Positions 17,121 to 24,953 of a stretch of 64,000 nucleotides of DNA are shown here, piece after piece. Under the pieces are notes generated by a model. It worked only from the letters and a program-made list of their open reading frames with translations. It was not told the origin of the DNA and ran no database searches. Origin of the DNA: Actinomadura rifamycini DSM 43936 (GTDB taxonomy: Bacteria > Actinomycetota > Actinomycetes > Streptosporangiales > Streptosporangiaceae). The translations under genes were made by a program, and so were the position numbers. The stretch covers positions 372,001 to 436,000 of the forward strand of contig NZ_AULB01000007.1 in the NCBI RefSeq assembly GCF_000425065.1. Direction: 5' to 3'. Each line of letters starts with the position of its first letter. Positions within the stretch are counted from its first letter, which is position 1.

Positions 17121-18161
17121 TCAGCGGTCGCGGTGGGTGAGCAGGTGGGCGAGGGCCCGCAGCTCGCCCGCCGCGGCCGGGACGGGCGCGGCCGCGTCCA
17201 GGTCGGTGAGCGCGGCGGTGTACAGGGCGTCGGCCTTGCGTGCCGCCCACTCGCGCGCGCCCGCGTCCTCGACGAGCGCGGCGGCGCGGGCGGCGTCCGC
17301 GTCCGGCAGCGGCGCGTCCCGCCGGTAGATCTCGGCGAGCTCGTCCCCCGCCGGGGTGCCGGACGCGAGCGCCGCGACCACCGGCAGCGACTGCTTCCGG
17401 TTCCGCAGGTCGGAGTGGACCGGTTTGCCGGTGACGTCCGGGTCGCCCCAGATGCCGAGGAGGTCGTCGGCGAGCTGGAACGCGAGCCCGACGCGTTCGC
17501 CGAACGAGCCGAGCCGGTCGGCGCGCGGGCCGTCCGCGCCGCCGTGCGCGGCGCCGAGCGCGCACGCCGCGCCGAGCAGCGCGCCCGTCTTGCGGCCCGC
17601 CATCGCCAGGCACTCGGCGAGCGGCACCGCCTCGGCGCGCCGCTCGAACGACAGGTCTTCGCTCTGCCCCTCGACCAGTTCGAGCACGGCGCGGCCGAGC
17701 GTCCGGACGGACGCCGCCGGGGCCGGCCCGCCCGCGAGGGCCTCGAAGGCGCCGGCCAGCAGCGCGTCGCCCGCGAGGATCGCGGTGTTCGAGCCGAACA
17801 CCGTCCAGGCGGTGGGGCGGTGCCGCCGGGTGGCGTCGCCGTCCATGACGTCGTCGTGCAGCAGCGAGAAGTTGTGCGCGAGCTCGACGGCGACGGCGGC
17901 GGGCAGCGCCGCGGCGGCCGTCCCTCCGACGGCCGCCGCGGACAGCAGCGCCAGCGCCGGGCGGACGGCCTTGCCCGCGTCGCCCGTCGCCGGCCGGCCC
18001 TCCGCGTCCCGCCAGCCGAAGTGGAATCCGGCGACGGCGCGGGTCGCGGGGGGCATGGCGTCGACCGCCGCGCGCAGCGCCGGATCGAGCAGGGCCCGGC
18101 TCCACGCCAGCACCTCGGCGGGCGGGCGCGGCGGCGCGTCGTTCCAGTAAGAGACTGACAT
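17121..18161 (-). CDS. Polyprenyl diphosphate synthase, probable encapsulin cargo
   Basis: A 346-residue trans-isoprenyl diphosphate synthase that condenses isopentenyl diphosphate with allylic diphosphates. GKAVRPAL (63-70), the first Asp motif DDVMD (103-107), GQSEDL (165-170) and the second motif ADDLLGIWGD (231-240) are all present. Phe 98, five residues before the first Asp motif, tends to limit chain length, so a short product (C10-C20) is plausible. The ATG is preceded by GAGGGAAGG at good spacing. The gene is directly downstream of the Family 2B encapsulin, a known genomic partnership. However, the N-terminal region before the catalytic fold is short and shows no obvious disordered loading domain. 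The enzyme is confident; the cargo role is inference. Confidence 0.88.
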   Translation of the reverse strand: MSVSYWNDAPPRPPAEVLAWSRALLDPALRAAVDAMPPATRAVAGFHFGWRDAEGRPATGDAGKAVRPALALLSAAAVGGTAAAALPAAVAVELAHNFSLLHDDVMDGDATRRHRPTAWTVFGSNTAILAGDALLAGAFEALAGGPAPAASVRTLGRAVLELVEGQSEDLSFERRAEAVPLAECLAMAGRKTGALLGAACALGAAHGGADGPRADRLGSFGERVGLAFQLADDLLGIWGDPDVTGKPVHSDLRNRKQSLPVVAALASGTPAGDELAEIYRRDAPLPDADAARAAALVEDAGAREWAARKADALYTAALTDLDAAAPVPAAAGELRALAHLLTHRDR

Positions 18162-18266
18162 GGCGGGCCTTCCCTCAGCGGGCTGTCTCAGCGGCTGTCT
18201 CGGCGGGCGGAGCGGGCGCGGGGCGCCCCGGCGGCGCGGCGCCCGCTCGCGGTGCGGGGCCGGGGG

Positions 18267-18308
18267 CCGGCCGCGGGTGCGCGCCCCTGTGAGCGCACCC
18301 GCGGCCGG
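18267..18308 (-). terminator. Perfect 16-bp hairpin between encapsulin and polyprenyl synthase genes
   Basis: Two 16-base arms (CCGGCCGCGGGTGCGC and its exact complement) surround a 10-base loop. The structure lies roughly midway in the 243-base gap between the two genes. No U-run follows. It could terminate or attenuate transcription, or protect the upstream shell-protein mRNA so that shell is made in excess over cargo. Confidence 0.7.
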
Positions 18309-18404
18309 GCCCGTGGCCGGACGCCCGGCGGTACGTCCTCGGGGACGTTCCGGCGGGCGCCCGGCGGTGCGTCTCCCCGGCCGGGAGGATGCTCGGACCG
18401 GACG

Positions 18405-19796
18405 TCACGCTCCCGCACCGTGGGCGATCTCGACGGACTCCAGCATCGCGAGCGCGTCCGGCACCAGGACGGCCGTCGAGTAGTAGGCGCTGACGAGGTA
18501 CTTGATGAGCGCCTTCTCGTCGATGCCCATGAAGCGGACCGACAGCCCCGGCTGGTACTCGTCCGGCAGGCCGGTCTGGTGCAGCCCGACGACGCCCTGG
18601 GCGGACTCGCCCGTCCGCATCAGCAGGATCGAGCTGGTGCGGCGCGCGCTCACCGGGATCTTGTCGCACGGGAAGATCGGCACGCCGCGCCAGGCGGGGA
18701 CCCGCTGGCCGAGGACGTCGACGTGGTCGGGGTACACGCCGCGGGTGCTGCACTCGCGGCCGAACGCGGAGATCGCCTTCGGGTGCGCGAGGAAGAACGC
18801 CGGCTCCTTCCACACGAGCGCGAGCAGCTCGTCCATGTCGTCCGGCGTGGGCGGGCCGCCGCGGGTGTGGATGCGCTGCGAGAGAGCCGAGTTGTGCAGG
18901 AGCCCGAACTCCCTGTTGTTGACCATCTCGTTCTCCTGGCGCTCGCGCAGCGCCTCGATGGTCAGCCGGAGCTGCTGCTCCACCTGGTCCATCGGGTGGT
19001 TGTAGAGGTCGGCGACGCGCGTGTGGACGCGCAGGACCGTCTGCGCGACGCTCAGCTCGTACTCGCGCGGCGAGGCTTCGTAGTCGACGAACGTGCCGGG
19101 CAGCGTCGGCTCGCCGGCGTGGCCGGCCGACAGGTCGATCGCCGCCTCCCCGTGCTGGTTGTGCGCGCGCGCCGGCGTGTTGCGGTACTCCTCCAGGTGG
19201 GCCTGGAGCGTCGGCGACTGCCCGAGCGTCTCCTGGAAGTCGCCGACGCTCATCGTGAGCAGCGTGCAGGACGTCACGGCCTTCACCGTGCTGTCCCACT
19301 CGGGCGCCTCCTCCTCGCCGAGGAGGGCCTGGTCGCCGAAGAAGTCGCCGTCGGCGAGCGTGCCGTGCACCGCCTCGGTGCCGTACTCGCCCGCGGTGAC
19401 GCGGCTGAGCTTGCCGTGCGCGACGAGGACGACCTTGTCGACGGGCCGGCCCTCCTCGACGATGACCTCCCCGGGCTCGTACTCGTGCTGGACGAACCGT
19501 CCGGCGAGGGCGTCGAGGGCCAGGTCGTCGTCGTAGCCGCGCAGCGGCGGCAGCTCGCAGAGCTCGCGGGGGATGACGCGGACGTCGGCGCCGGTCGACA
19601 CGAAGGTGACCCGGCCGTCGCCGAGCGTGTAGGTGAGCCGGCGGTTGACCCGGTAGGCGCCGCCCTTCGCCTCCACCCAGGGCAGCATCCGCAGCAGCCA
19701 GCGGGAGGTGATGCCCTGCATCTGGGGGACGGTCTTGGTCGTGGTCGCCAGGTTCCGTGCCGCCGAGGTACCGAGGCTCAACTGCTGTTCCGTCAC
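18405..19796 (-). CDS. eshA: Family 2B encapsulin shell protein with cyclic-nucleotide-binding domain (EshA-like)
   Basis: A 463-residue protein from the chosen GTG. The N-terminal arm is [21 protein letters not shown], followed by [16 protein letters not shown] of the HK97-type shell fold. A cNMP-binding domain is inserted at about 95-200 ([31 protein letters not shown]). The shell fold resumes with [26 protein letters not shown] and [20 protein letters not shown]. This matches Streptomyces EshA, a large self-assembling protein complex affecting development and antibiotic production and now classed as Family 2B encapsulin. In the phosphate-binding cassette the usual FGE Glu is Asp, and the usual Arg position holds a Trp/Asp, so ligand binding may be weak or altered. 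No Shine-Dalgarno is clear; GTG 19802 is an alternative start. In-frame sequence further upstream is unlike the family. Confidence 0.93.
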   Translation of the reverse strand: MTEQQLSLGTSAARNLATTTKTVPQMQGITSRWLLRMLPWVEAKGGAYRVNRRLTYTLGDGRVTFVSTGADVRVIPRELCELPPLRGYDDDLALDALAGRFVQHEYEPGEVIVEEGRPVDKVVLVAHGKLSRVTAGEYGTEAVHGTLADGDFFGDQALLGEEEAPEWDSTVKAVTSCTLLTMSVGDFQETLGQSPTLQAHLEEYRNTPARAHNQHGEAAIDLSAGHAGEPTLPGTFVDYEASPREYELSVAQTVLRVHTRVADLYNHPMDQVEQQLRLTIEALRERQENEMVNNREFGLLHNSALSQRIHTRGGPPTPDDMDELLALVWKEPAFFLAHPKAISAFGRECSTRGVYPDHVDVLGQRVPAWRGVPIFPCDKIPVSARRTSSILLMRTGESAQGVVGLHQTGLPDEYQPGLSVRFMGIDEKALIKYLVSAYYSTAVLVPDALAMLESVEIAHGAGA

Positions 19797-19833
19797 GTGC
19801 ACACCACCGATTCGTCGCCGTTCGCTTCGGAAA

Positions 19834-19905
19834 TGGTCGATCGGGCACGGAAAAAAGGGGCCGGTGTTACGACCTGCCCGTTCCGCCGCGCCGCCCGATC
19901 GACCA
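19834..19905 (-). promoter_or_regulatory. 13-bp inverted repeat in the encapsulin leader
   Basis: TGGTCGATCGGGC and its exact complement face each other across 46 bases in the region just upstream of the encapsulin start. In RNA this could form a long 5' stem. As DNA it could be a two-site operator. An A6 run lies in the spacer. Confidence 0.6.
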
Positions 19906-19911
19906 ACCGTG

Positions 19912-19941
19912 ACGCTACCGACGGTAATCATTTGGGCGCAA
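19912..19941 (-). promoter_or_regulatory. Candidate promoter of the encapsulin gene
   Basis: On the minus strand TTGCGC and TAGCGT are separated by 18 bases, a fair match to a vegetative actinobacterial promoter. The predicted transcript would begin about where the 13-bp inverted repeat begins, so the repeat could form the extreme 5' end of the mRNA. The evidence is pattern only. Confidence 0.35.
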
Positions 19942-20011
19942 CGTGCGATCACCTTCACCCTTGCTTTACCCCGGGGTCACAGGACTCGCACCATCCCGTG
20001 ATGGCGCTCCG

Positions 20012-20027
20012 CCGGACGATCGTCCGG
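20012..20027. promoter_or_regulatory. Perfect 16-bp palindrome in the encapsulin upstream region
   Basis: CCGGACGATCGTCCGG is a perfect palindrome with no spacer, between the encapsulin promoter area and the divergent small gene. It is a candidate binding site for a dimeric regulator. The regulator is unknown. Confidence 0.45.
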
Positions 20028-20104
20028 ACGTCCGGGCGCGCGGCGCGACGACCACCGGTTTTTACCGTCCAGTGTGGTTTCGCCGCAGGTCAGAGCGGTG
20101 CAAA

Positions 20105-20118
20105 GTGATACAAATCAC
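20105..20118. promoter_or_regulatory. CRP-like site (GTGA-N6-TCAC)
   Basis: GTGATACAAATCAC is a perfect CRP-family half-site pair with the standard 6-base spacer, inside an unusually AT-rich patch. It lies between the divergent encapsulin and 31-codon genes and could control either. It is notable because the encapsulin itself carries a cNMP-binding domain. Confidence 0.5.
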
Positions 20119-20180
20119 CGGTTTCGGCGGGCCCGGCACGGAAACATCGGCCGCATAGTGGTGTTGTGCCTGATGCGCGA

Positions 20181-20203
20181 CGGGTCCCGGGAGGCGGGAC
20201 CCG
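20181..20203 (+). promoter_or_regulatory. Leader hairpin before the 31-codon gene
   Basis: CGGGTCCCG and CGGGACCCG form a 9-bp stem whose loop reads GGAGG, a Shine-Dalgarno-like sequence held in a loop. The actual ribosome site of the small gene, AGAGGAGG, follows about 10 bases later. Confidence 0.4.
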
Positions 20204-20227
20204 GCCGGACCCGAGAGGAGGCCCCCA

Positions 20228-20323
20228 GTGATCGTGTGGACCGCACTCGCGATCGAGACCGTCGCCGGACTGGTGATCGCCGGAACGCTGGTGGGCTGGG
20301 CCCGCCGGTATTTCGCCCGCTGA
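20228..20323 (+). CDS. 31-residue single-pass membrane peptide
   Basis: A short open frame from a GTG preceded by a strong ribosome site (GAGAGGAGG) and closed by TGA. The peptide is one hydrophobic helix (about residues 3-24, VWTALAIETVAGLVIAGTLV) ending in a basic tail (WARRYFAR), the classic layout of a small inner-membrane protein with its C-terminus in the cytoplasm. A terminator-like hairpin follows 15 bases after the stop. These surrounding signals make it more credible than a chance frame. It is divergent from the encapsulin gene, and its function is unknown. Confidence 0.6.
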   Translation: MIVWTALAIETVAGLVIAGTLVGWARRYFAR

Positions 20324-20338
20324 CACGGCGAAAGGCTC

Positions 20339-20372
20339 GCCCGGGGATCGCCGGAAAGAGCGATCCCCGGGC
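20339..20372. terminator. Terminator hairpin between the small peptide gene and the MFS gene
   Basis: A perfect 12-bp stem (GCCCGGGGATCG and its complement) with a 10-base loop lies between two convergent genes. It probably works in both directions. Confidence 0.7.
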
Positions 20373-20392
20373 CGCATATCAACAGAAAACCG

Positions 20393-21769
20393 CTATTTCG
20401 CCCCGGAGCCCGCGAGTTCCGGGGCGTCCTCGTTCCCGACCTCGTCGATCGGCACCCGCGCCGTCTCCGGGATCTTCAGGATCGGGACGAACGCCACCAG
20501 CGCCGCCAGCATCAGGTAGAACGCGGGCACGTAGTTCGAGTCCGTCACGCTGATCAGCGAACCGACCACGACCGCGGTCGTCCCGCCGAACAGCGACGTC
20601 GAGATGTTGTAGCCGATCGCGAACGCCCCGTACCGCACGTTCGTCGGGAAGATCGCCGGGAACGTCGAGCCGATCACCGCCAGCATCAGCACCAGCAGGC
20701 CGCCGATGATCGCGTACCCGGCCAGCACGCCCAGCGCGTCGTTCGTCTGCATCAGCGCGAACGCCGGCCACGACAGCAGGAAGAACCCGACCGCCGCCGC
20801 GATCAGCAGCGGCTTGCGGCCGATCCGGTCCGACAGGGACCCCAGCGGCACGATGAACAGGATCATCACCGCCTCCACCCCGATCGTCACGAGCTGCGAC
20901 GACGTGTCGTCGTAGTCGAGGTAGTCGATGAGGTAGGACGGCATGAACGTCAGCATCGTGTAGTCCGCGATGTTCAGCAGGAACACGATGCCGATCAGCA
21001 GGAGGATCCGCCGCTTGTAGTGGACCAGCGTCTCCTTCAGCGGCGAGGCCGCCTTCTTGCCGGCCTCCTCCATCTTCTGGAACGTCGGCGTGTCCTCGAT
21101 GCGGGTCCGGACGTAGAGCCCGACGATGCCGAGCGGCAGCGCGATGAGGAACGGGATCCGCCAGCCCCACTCGCGCATCGCGTCGTCGCCGAGCACCACC
21201 GTCATCAGCAGCACCAGCCCGGCGCCGAGGATGTAGCCGACCAGCGTCCCCAGCTCCAGGAAGCTGCCGTAGAACCCGCGTTTGTTCGTCGGCGCGTACT
21301 CGGCGATCATCGTCGCCGCGCCGCCGTACTCACCGCCGGTGGAGAAGCCCTGGATCAGCCGGACGGCCAGCAGCACCAGCGGCGCCGCGATGCCGATCAC
21401 CGCGTAGCTCGGCAGGATCCCGATCACGAACGTCGCGCCCGACATCAGGATGATCGTGGTGGCCAGGACCCGCTTGCGGCCCAGCTTGTCGCCCATCGGC
21501 CCGAAGAACAGCCCGCCGAACGGCCGGGCGAGGAACGCCGCCGCGATGAGCGCGAACGACCGCAGCGTCGCGCTGCCCGCCGAATCCTCGGGGAAGAAGA
21601 CGTCCCCGATGATCGCGGTCATCACCCCGGCGCTGAACACGCCGAAGTCGAACCACTCGATGCAGTTCCCCATCGCGGAGGCGATCACGGCCTTGCGCAC
21701 CGCCGCCTCGTCGACCTCCGCCTCGCCGCCCGCCGGTTCCGCGGGCGCCGCTCCGGACTCTGAGCTCAT
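20393..21769 (-). CDS. Metabolite:H+ symporter, MFS (MHS/ProP-like family)
   Basis: A 458-residue, 12-helix transporter. The start is set at the ATG preceded by GGGAGG; an upstream in-frame start would add 13 residues. Family signs are the N-terminal GNCIEWFDFGVFS, the loop motif GDKLGRKRVL, the conserved RLIQGFSTGGEYGG and the second loop DRIGRKPLL. MHS members import small organic acids, betaines or similar solutes with protons, and the substrate cannot be assigned here. The C-terminus lacks the coiled coil of osmosensing ProP. It is a single gene with its own terminator. Confidence 0.87.
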   Translation of the reverse strand: MSSESGAAPAEPAGGEAEVDEAAVRKAVIASAMGNCIEWFDFGVFSAGVMTAIIGDVFFPEDSAGSATLRSFALIAAAFLARPFGGLFFGPMGDKLGRKRVLATTIILMSGATFVIGILPSYAVIGIAAPLVLLAVRLIQGFSTGGEYGGAATMIAEYAPTNKRGFYGSFLELGTLVGYILGAGLVLLMTVVLGDDAMREWGWRIPFLIALPLGIVGLYVRTRIEDTPTFQKMEEAGKKAASPLKETLVHYKRRILLLIGIVFLLNIADYTMLTFMPSYLIDYLDYDDTSSQLVTIGVEAVMILFIVPLGSLSDRIGRKPLLIAAAVGFFLLSWPAFALMQTNDALGVLAGYAIIGGLLVLMLAVIGSTFPAIFPTNVRYGAFAIGYNISTSLFGGTTAVVVGSLISVTDSNYVPAFYLMLAALVAFVPILKIPETARVPIDEVGNEDAPELAGSGAK

Positions 21770-21832
21770 CGGCACCTCCCGGCCTTGGCCCTGCCCGAAG
21801 ATCGACAAAGCTAACGCGGAGGTGCGAAGCGG

Positions 21833-22393
21833 TCACCCGCGGCGAGATTCCTCGACGGCCTCTTCGAGGTCGGCGGTGTCCCCGGCGGGGTCGCCGTCCC
21901 ACGCCGCGCGCCCGTCCGCGTCGTCCGCGTAGTCCGCGTCGTGCGCGTCGTGCGCGTCGTCCTCGCCCATGCCGAGCAGCTCGTCGGTCAGCTCGGGCAG
22001 GCTCACGGTCCGCTGCGGATCGTCGGGCACGTCCAGCAGGTCGTCCTCGGGGATCGGCACGATCGCCTGCGTCTCCTGCGCCTCCCGGGTGATCACCCCG
22101 CTGGCCAGCACGTTGTACCGGTGCCGCAGCGCCCCGTTCTCGCGCAGCAGGTCGTCCGCCTCCCGGCGGACCCGCGCCACCCGCCGCGCCATCCGCGCGT
22201 GCATCATGTACCCGCCGGCGGACGCGCCGAGGACGAACCCCGCGACCGGCAGGCCCACCGCGGGCGGAACCAGCGCCGTCACCAGCGCCACCAGGACGGC
22301 CACCAGCACGACCAGCACGAACACCACCGCAAGCGCCCGCGTGTGCTGCTCCATCCAGTCCAGGACGGCGTTGACGCGCTTGGGGATCCGCAC
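21833..22393 (-). CDS. Small integral membrane protein with coiled coil and acidic tail
   Basis: A 186-residue protein starting at a GTG behind GGAGGAG. Two transmembrane helices (about 18-40 and 44-64) are followed by a basic heptad-rich coiled coil (about 65-100) similar to LapA-domain proteins. A low-complexity acidic tail follows (DDAHDAHDADYADDADG), encoded by short GCGTCGT-type repeats. I do not recognise the family and infer no function. It is divergent from lpdA. Confidence 0.6.
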   Translation of the reverse strand: MRIPKRVNAVLDWMEQHTRALAVVFVLVVLVAVLVALVTALVPPAVGLPVAGFVLGASAGGYMMHARMARRVARVRREADDLLRENGALRHRYNVLASGVITREAQETQAIVPIPEDDLLDVPDDPQRTVSLPELTDELLGMGEDDAHDAHDADYADDADGRAAWDGDPAGDTADLEEAVEESRRG

Positions 22394-22604
22394 TCGTCTT
22401 CTCCTCCGGGTTCCGGGCGGGACGGGGACATCTGCCGACAACGACCGGGCGGGCTCGCCCTGTTCCACCGCCCGTGGAGACAACAGTACGTGACGGCGCG
22501 GGTCCCTCGGCGGGACCTCCCGGACCTCCCCCGCATCCCCTCCCCCGCGCCTCCCGCGCGACCAGGATGCGAGCACCGCCCGCGGCGGAATATCGTCACT
22601 CAAT

Positions 22605-24008
22605 ATGAGCGAACACTTTGATGTCGTGGTCCTGGGCGCGGGCCCGGGTGGATATGTCGCCGCGATCCGGTCGGCACAGCTCGGGCTGAAGACGGCGATC
22701 ATCGAGGAGAAGTACTGGGGCGGGGTCTGCCTCAACGTCGGCTGCATCCCCTCGAAGGCGCTGCTGCGCAACGCCGAGCTCGCCCACATCTTCACCCAGG
22801 AGCAGAAGACCTACGGGATCAACGTCGAGGGCCGGGTGTCCTTCGACTACGGCGCCGCGTTCCAGCGGAGCCGCCAGGTCTCGGACAAGCTCGTCAAGGG
22901 CGTCCAGTTCCTGATGAAGAAGAACAAGATCACTTCCTACGAGGGCCGGGGCACCTTCACCGACGCCACCACCCTCCAGGTCGCGAAGGCCGACGGTTCG
23001 TCCGACACCGTCACCTTCGACAACTGCATCATCGCCGCGGGCGCGCACACGAAGCTGCTGCCCGGGACGTCCCTGTCCGAGCGGGTCGTCACCTACGAGG
23101 AGCAGATCCTCACCTCGGAGCTGCCCGAGAGCATCGTGATCGCCGGCGCCGGGGCCATCGGCGTCGAGTTCGCCTACGTCCTGCACAACTACGGCGTCAA
23201 GGTCACGATCGTCGAGTTCCTCGACCGCATGGTGCCGAACGAGGACGCCGACGTCTCCAAGGAGCTCGCCAAGCGGTACCGCAAGCTCGGCATCGACGTC
23301 CTGACCTCCACCCGCGTCGACTCCATCGACGACTCCGGCCCGAAGGTCAAGGTCACCATCACCGGCAAGGCCGGCGAGCAGCAGGTCATCGAGACCGACA
23401 AGGTGCTGCAGGCCATCGGCTTCCAGCCGAACGTGGACGGCTACGGCCTCGACAAGGCCGGCGTGCGGCTGACCGAGCGCGGCGCGATCGACATCGACGG
23501 CCGCTGCCGCACGTCCGTCCCGCACATCTACGCCATCGGCGACGTCACCGCCAAGCTGATGCTCGCGCACGCCGCCGAGGCCATGGGCATCGTCGCCGCC
23601 GAGACCATCGCGGACGCCGAGACGATGGAGCTCGACTACGTGATGATCCCGCGCGCCACCTACTGCCAGCCGCAGGTCGCGTCGTTCGGCTGGACGGAGG
23701 CGCAGGCCAAGGAGCAGGGCTTCGACGTCAAGGTCGCCAAGTTCCCCTACAGCGCCAACGGCAAGGCGCTCGGGATGGGCGAGGGCGACGGCTTCGTCAA
23801 GGTGATCAGCGACGCCAAGTACGGCGAGATCCTCGGCGCCCACCTGATCGGCCCCGAGGTCACCGAGCTGCTGCCGCAGCTCACGCTCGCCCAGCAGTGG
23901 GACCTCACCGTCCACGAGGTGGCCCGCAACGTCCACGCCCACCCGACCCTGGGCGAGGCCGTCAAGGAGGCCGTGCACGGTCTCGCCGGCCACATGATCA
24001 ACATGTGA
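22605..24008 (+). CDS. lpdA: Dihydrolipoyl dehydrogenase (E3)
   Basis: The 467-residue FAD-dependent E3 component of the pyruvate/2-oxoglutarate dehydrogenase complexes and possibly of mycothiol-era redox systems. GAGPGG at 11-16 binds FAD. The redox-active disulfide is C42/C47 in [21 protein letters not shown] is the NAD motif. The C-terminal [16 protein letters not shown] carries the catalytic His. There is little Shine-Dalgarno before the ATG, and AATATCGTCACTCAATATG suggests a leaderless or nearly leaderless transcript. No E1 or E2 genes are nearby. Codon use is highly biased to C/G, as in highly expressed genes. Confidence 0.95.
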   Translation: MSEHFDVVVLGAGPGGYVAAIRSAQLGLKTAIIEEKYWGGVCLNVGCIPSKALLRNAELAHIFTQEQKTYGINVEGRVSFDYGAAFQRSRQVSDKLVKGVQFLMKKNKITSYEGRGTFTDATTLQVAKADGSSDTVTFDNCIIAAGAHTKLLPGTSLSERVVTYEEQILTSELPESIVIAGAGAIGVEFAYVLHNYGVKVTIVEFLDRMVPNEDADVSKELAKRYRKLGIDVLTSTRVDSIDDSGPKVKVTITGKAGEQQVIETDKVLQAIGFQPNVDGYGLDKAGVRLTERGAIDIDGRCRTSVPHIYAIGDVTAKLMLAHAAEAMGIVAAETIADAETMELDYVMIPRATYCQPQVASFGWTEAQAKEQGFDVKVAKFPYSANGKALGMGEGDGFVKVISDAKYGEILGAHLIGPEVTELLPQLTLAQQWDLTVHEVARNVHAHPTLGEAVKEAVHGLAGHMINM

Positions 24009-24015
24009 GCGCGCG

Positions 24016-24041
24016 GGCGTGCCCGCCCCCGGGCACGCCCC
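24016..24041 (+). terminator. lpdA terminator hairpin
   Basis: A perfect 11-bp stem (GGGCGTGCCCG and its complement) with a CCCC loop begins 7 bases after the lpdA stop. It also ends transcription from the convergent endonuclease gene if it works both ways. Confidence 0.7.
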
Positions 24042-24062
24042 GCACAGCCGCCCGGCCGCCGC

Positions 24063-24926
24063 TCAGGCGGCGCGCGGGGCGCCGCGGAACACCTCCCGGC
24101 CGTGCCAGGCGACCCGCTCTGCGGCCACGGCCGGGAACGCCCGCTGCGGCGGCTCGACCGGGCGCCCCGCCAGGTCGAGCACCTGCGTCCGCGCGGCGGT
24201 CCCGCGCCCCACGAACATCGTCGACACGGTGATCCGGCGCTCCGCCGTCATGCCGAGCACGCCCTTGTCGAACAGCTTGTGGTGCATGACGCACAGGCAG
24301 ATGCCGTTCGCGACCTCGTCGGGCCCGTTGAACGCCCACCACTGGACGTGCGCGGCGTCGAGCCCGACGGCCGTCCCGTCGAGCGCGCCGTCGAACCCGC
24401 AGAACGCGCACCGGTACTCGTAGGCGACCAGCACGTCCCGGCGGAACTCCCGGTCGCGGCGGCGGGCCCCGGCGGCGCCGTCCACGGCGAGCCCCACCGC
24501 CGCGCACAGCTCCTCGTGCAGCGACGGCTCGAAGTTCGCGTCGAGGACCGCGCGGCCGAGCCGCGCCGCGAGGCCCGGGTCGTCCCGCAGGTCGCGCACC
24601 AGGTCGTCCGCGAACCGCCCGGCGGCGCCCGTACGGCGCAGCGGCCCGACGTTCGGTCCGGGGCTGCCGCCGCCGTCGGCCGTCCGCACGTCCCACAGGC
24701 CGTCGCTCGCCAGGTGGTGGAACGGGTAGGCGGGGCTGCTTCCCTTCCGCCAGAACTCGTCGAGCAGGTGCTGCAGCCGGTCCTCGGCGTCGCGGTAGAC
24801 GATCGGTTCGTCGCCGTGGTTCTGGAAGTGCCCGAGCGCGTACAGCAGCAGCAGCGGCTTGTGCGGCGCCCGCTTGTCGCCGCGCCGCCATTGGTTGACC
24901 GTCGTGACCCGCTCCGCCCAGTCCAC
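24063..24926 (-). CDS. Putative phosphorothioate-dependent type IV restriction endonuclease (sulfur-binding + HNH)
   Basis: A 287-residue protein with two parts. The N-terminal part (about 1-140) contains RAPHKPLLLLYAL, typical of the DNA sulfur-binding domains of ScoMcrA/SprMcrA proteins, which recognise phosphorothioated DNA. The C-terminal part (about 160-260) is an HNH nuclease: a zinc-type CAFC pair (173/176), AAHVQWW (His 193), NGICLCVMHHKLFD (Asn 208, His 215/216). The predicted role is restriction of foreign sulfur-modified DNA. No dnd modification genes are visible here, as expected for a type IV enzyme. Assignment to the sulfur-binding class rests on recognition, not on a search. 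Confidence 0.75.
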   Translation of the reverse strand: MDWAERVTTVNQWRRGDKRAPHKPLLLLYALGHFQNHGDEPIVYRDAEDRLQHLLDEFWRKGSSPAYPFHHLASDGLWDVRTADGGGSPGPNVGPLRRTGAAGRFADDLVRDLRDDPGLAARLGRAVLDANFEPSLHEELCAAVGLAVDGAAGARRRDREFRRDVLVAYEYRCAFCGFDGALDGTAVGLDAAHVQWWAFNGPDEVANGICLCVMHHKLFDKGVLGMTAERRITVSTMFVGRGTAARTQVLDLAGRPVEPPQRAFPAVAAERVAWHGREVFRGAPRAA

Positions 24927-24953
24927 GCCGGAACCCTACTGCCGGGCCGCCGG

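Noticed and set aside
18162..18404. N-terminal extension of the polyprenyl synthase through the spacer
   Set aside because: The frame is open but has no ATG, GTG or TTG, and the ATG at 18161 has a good Shine-Dalgarno. It is kept only as a readthrough idea in the findings.
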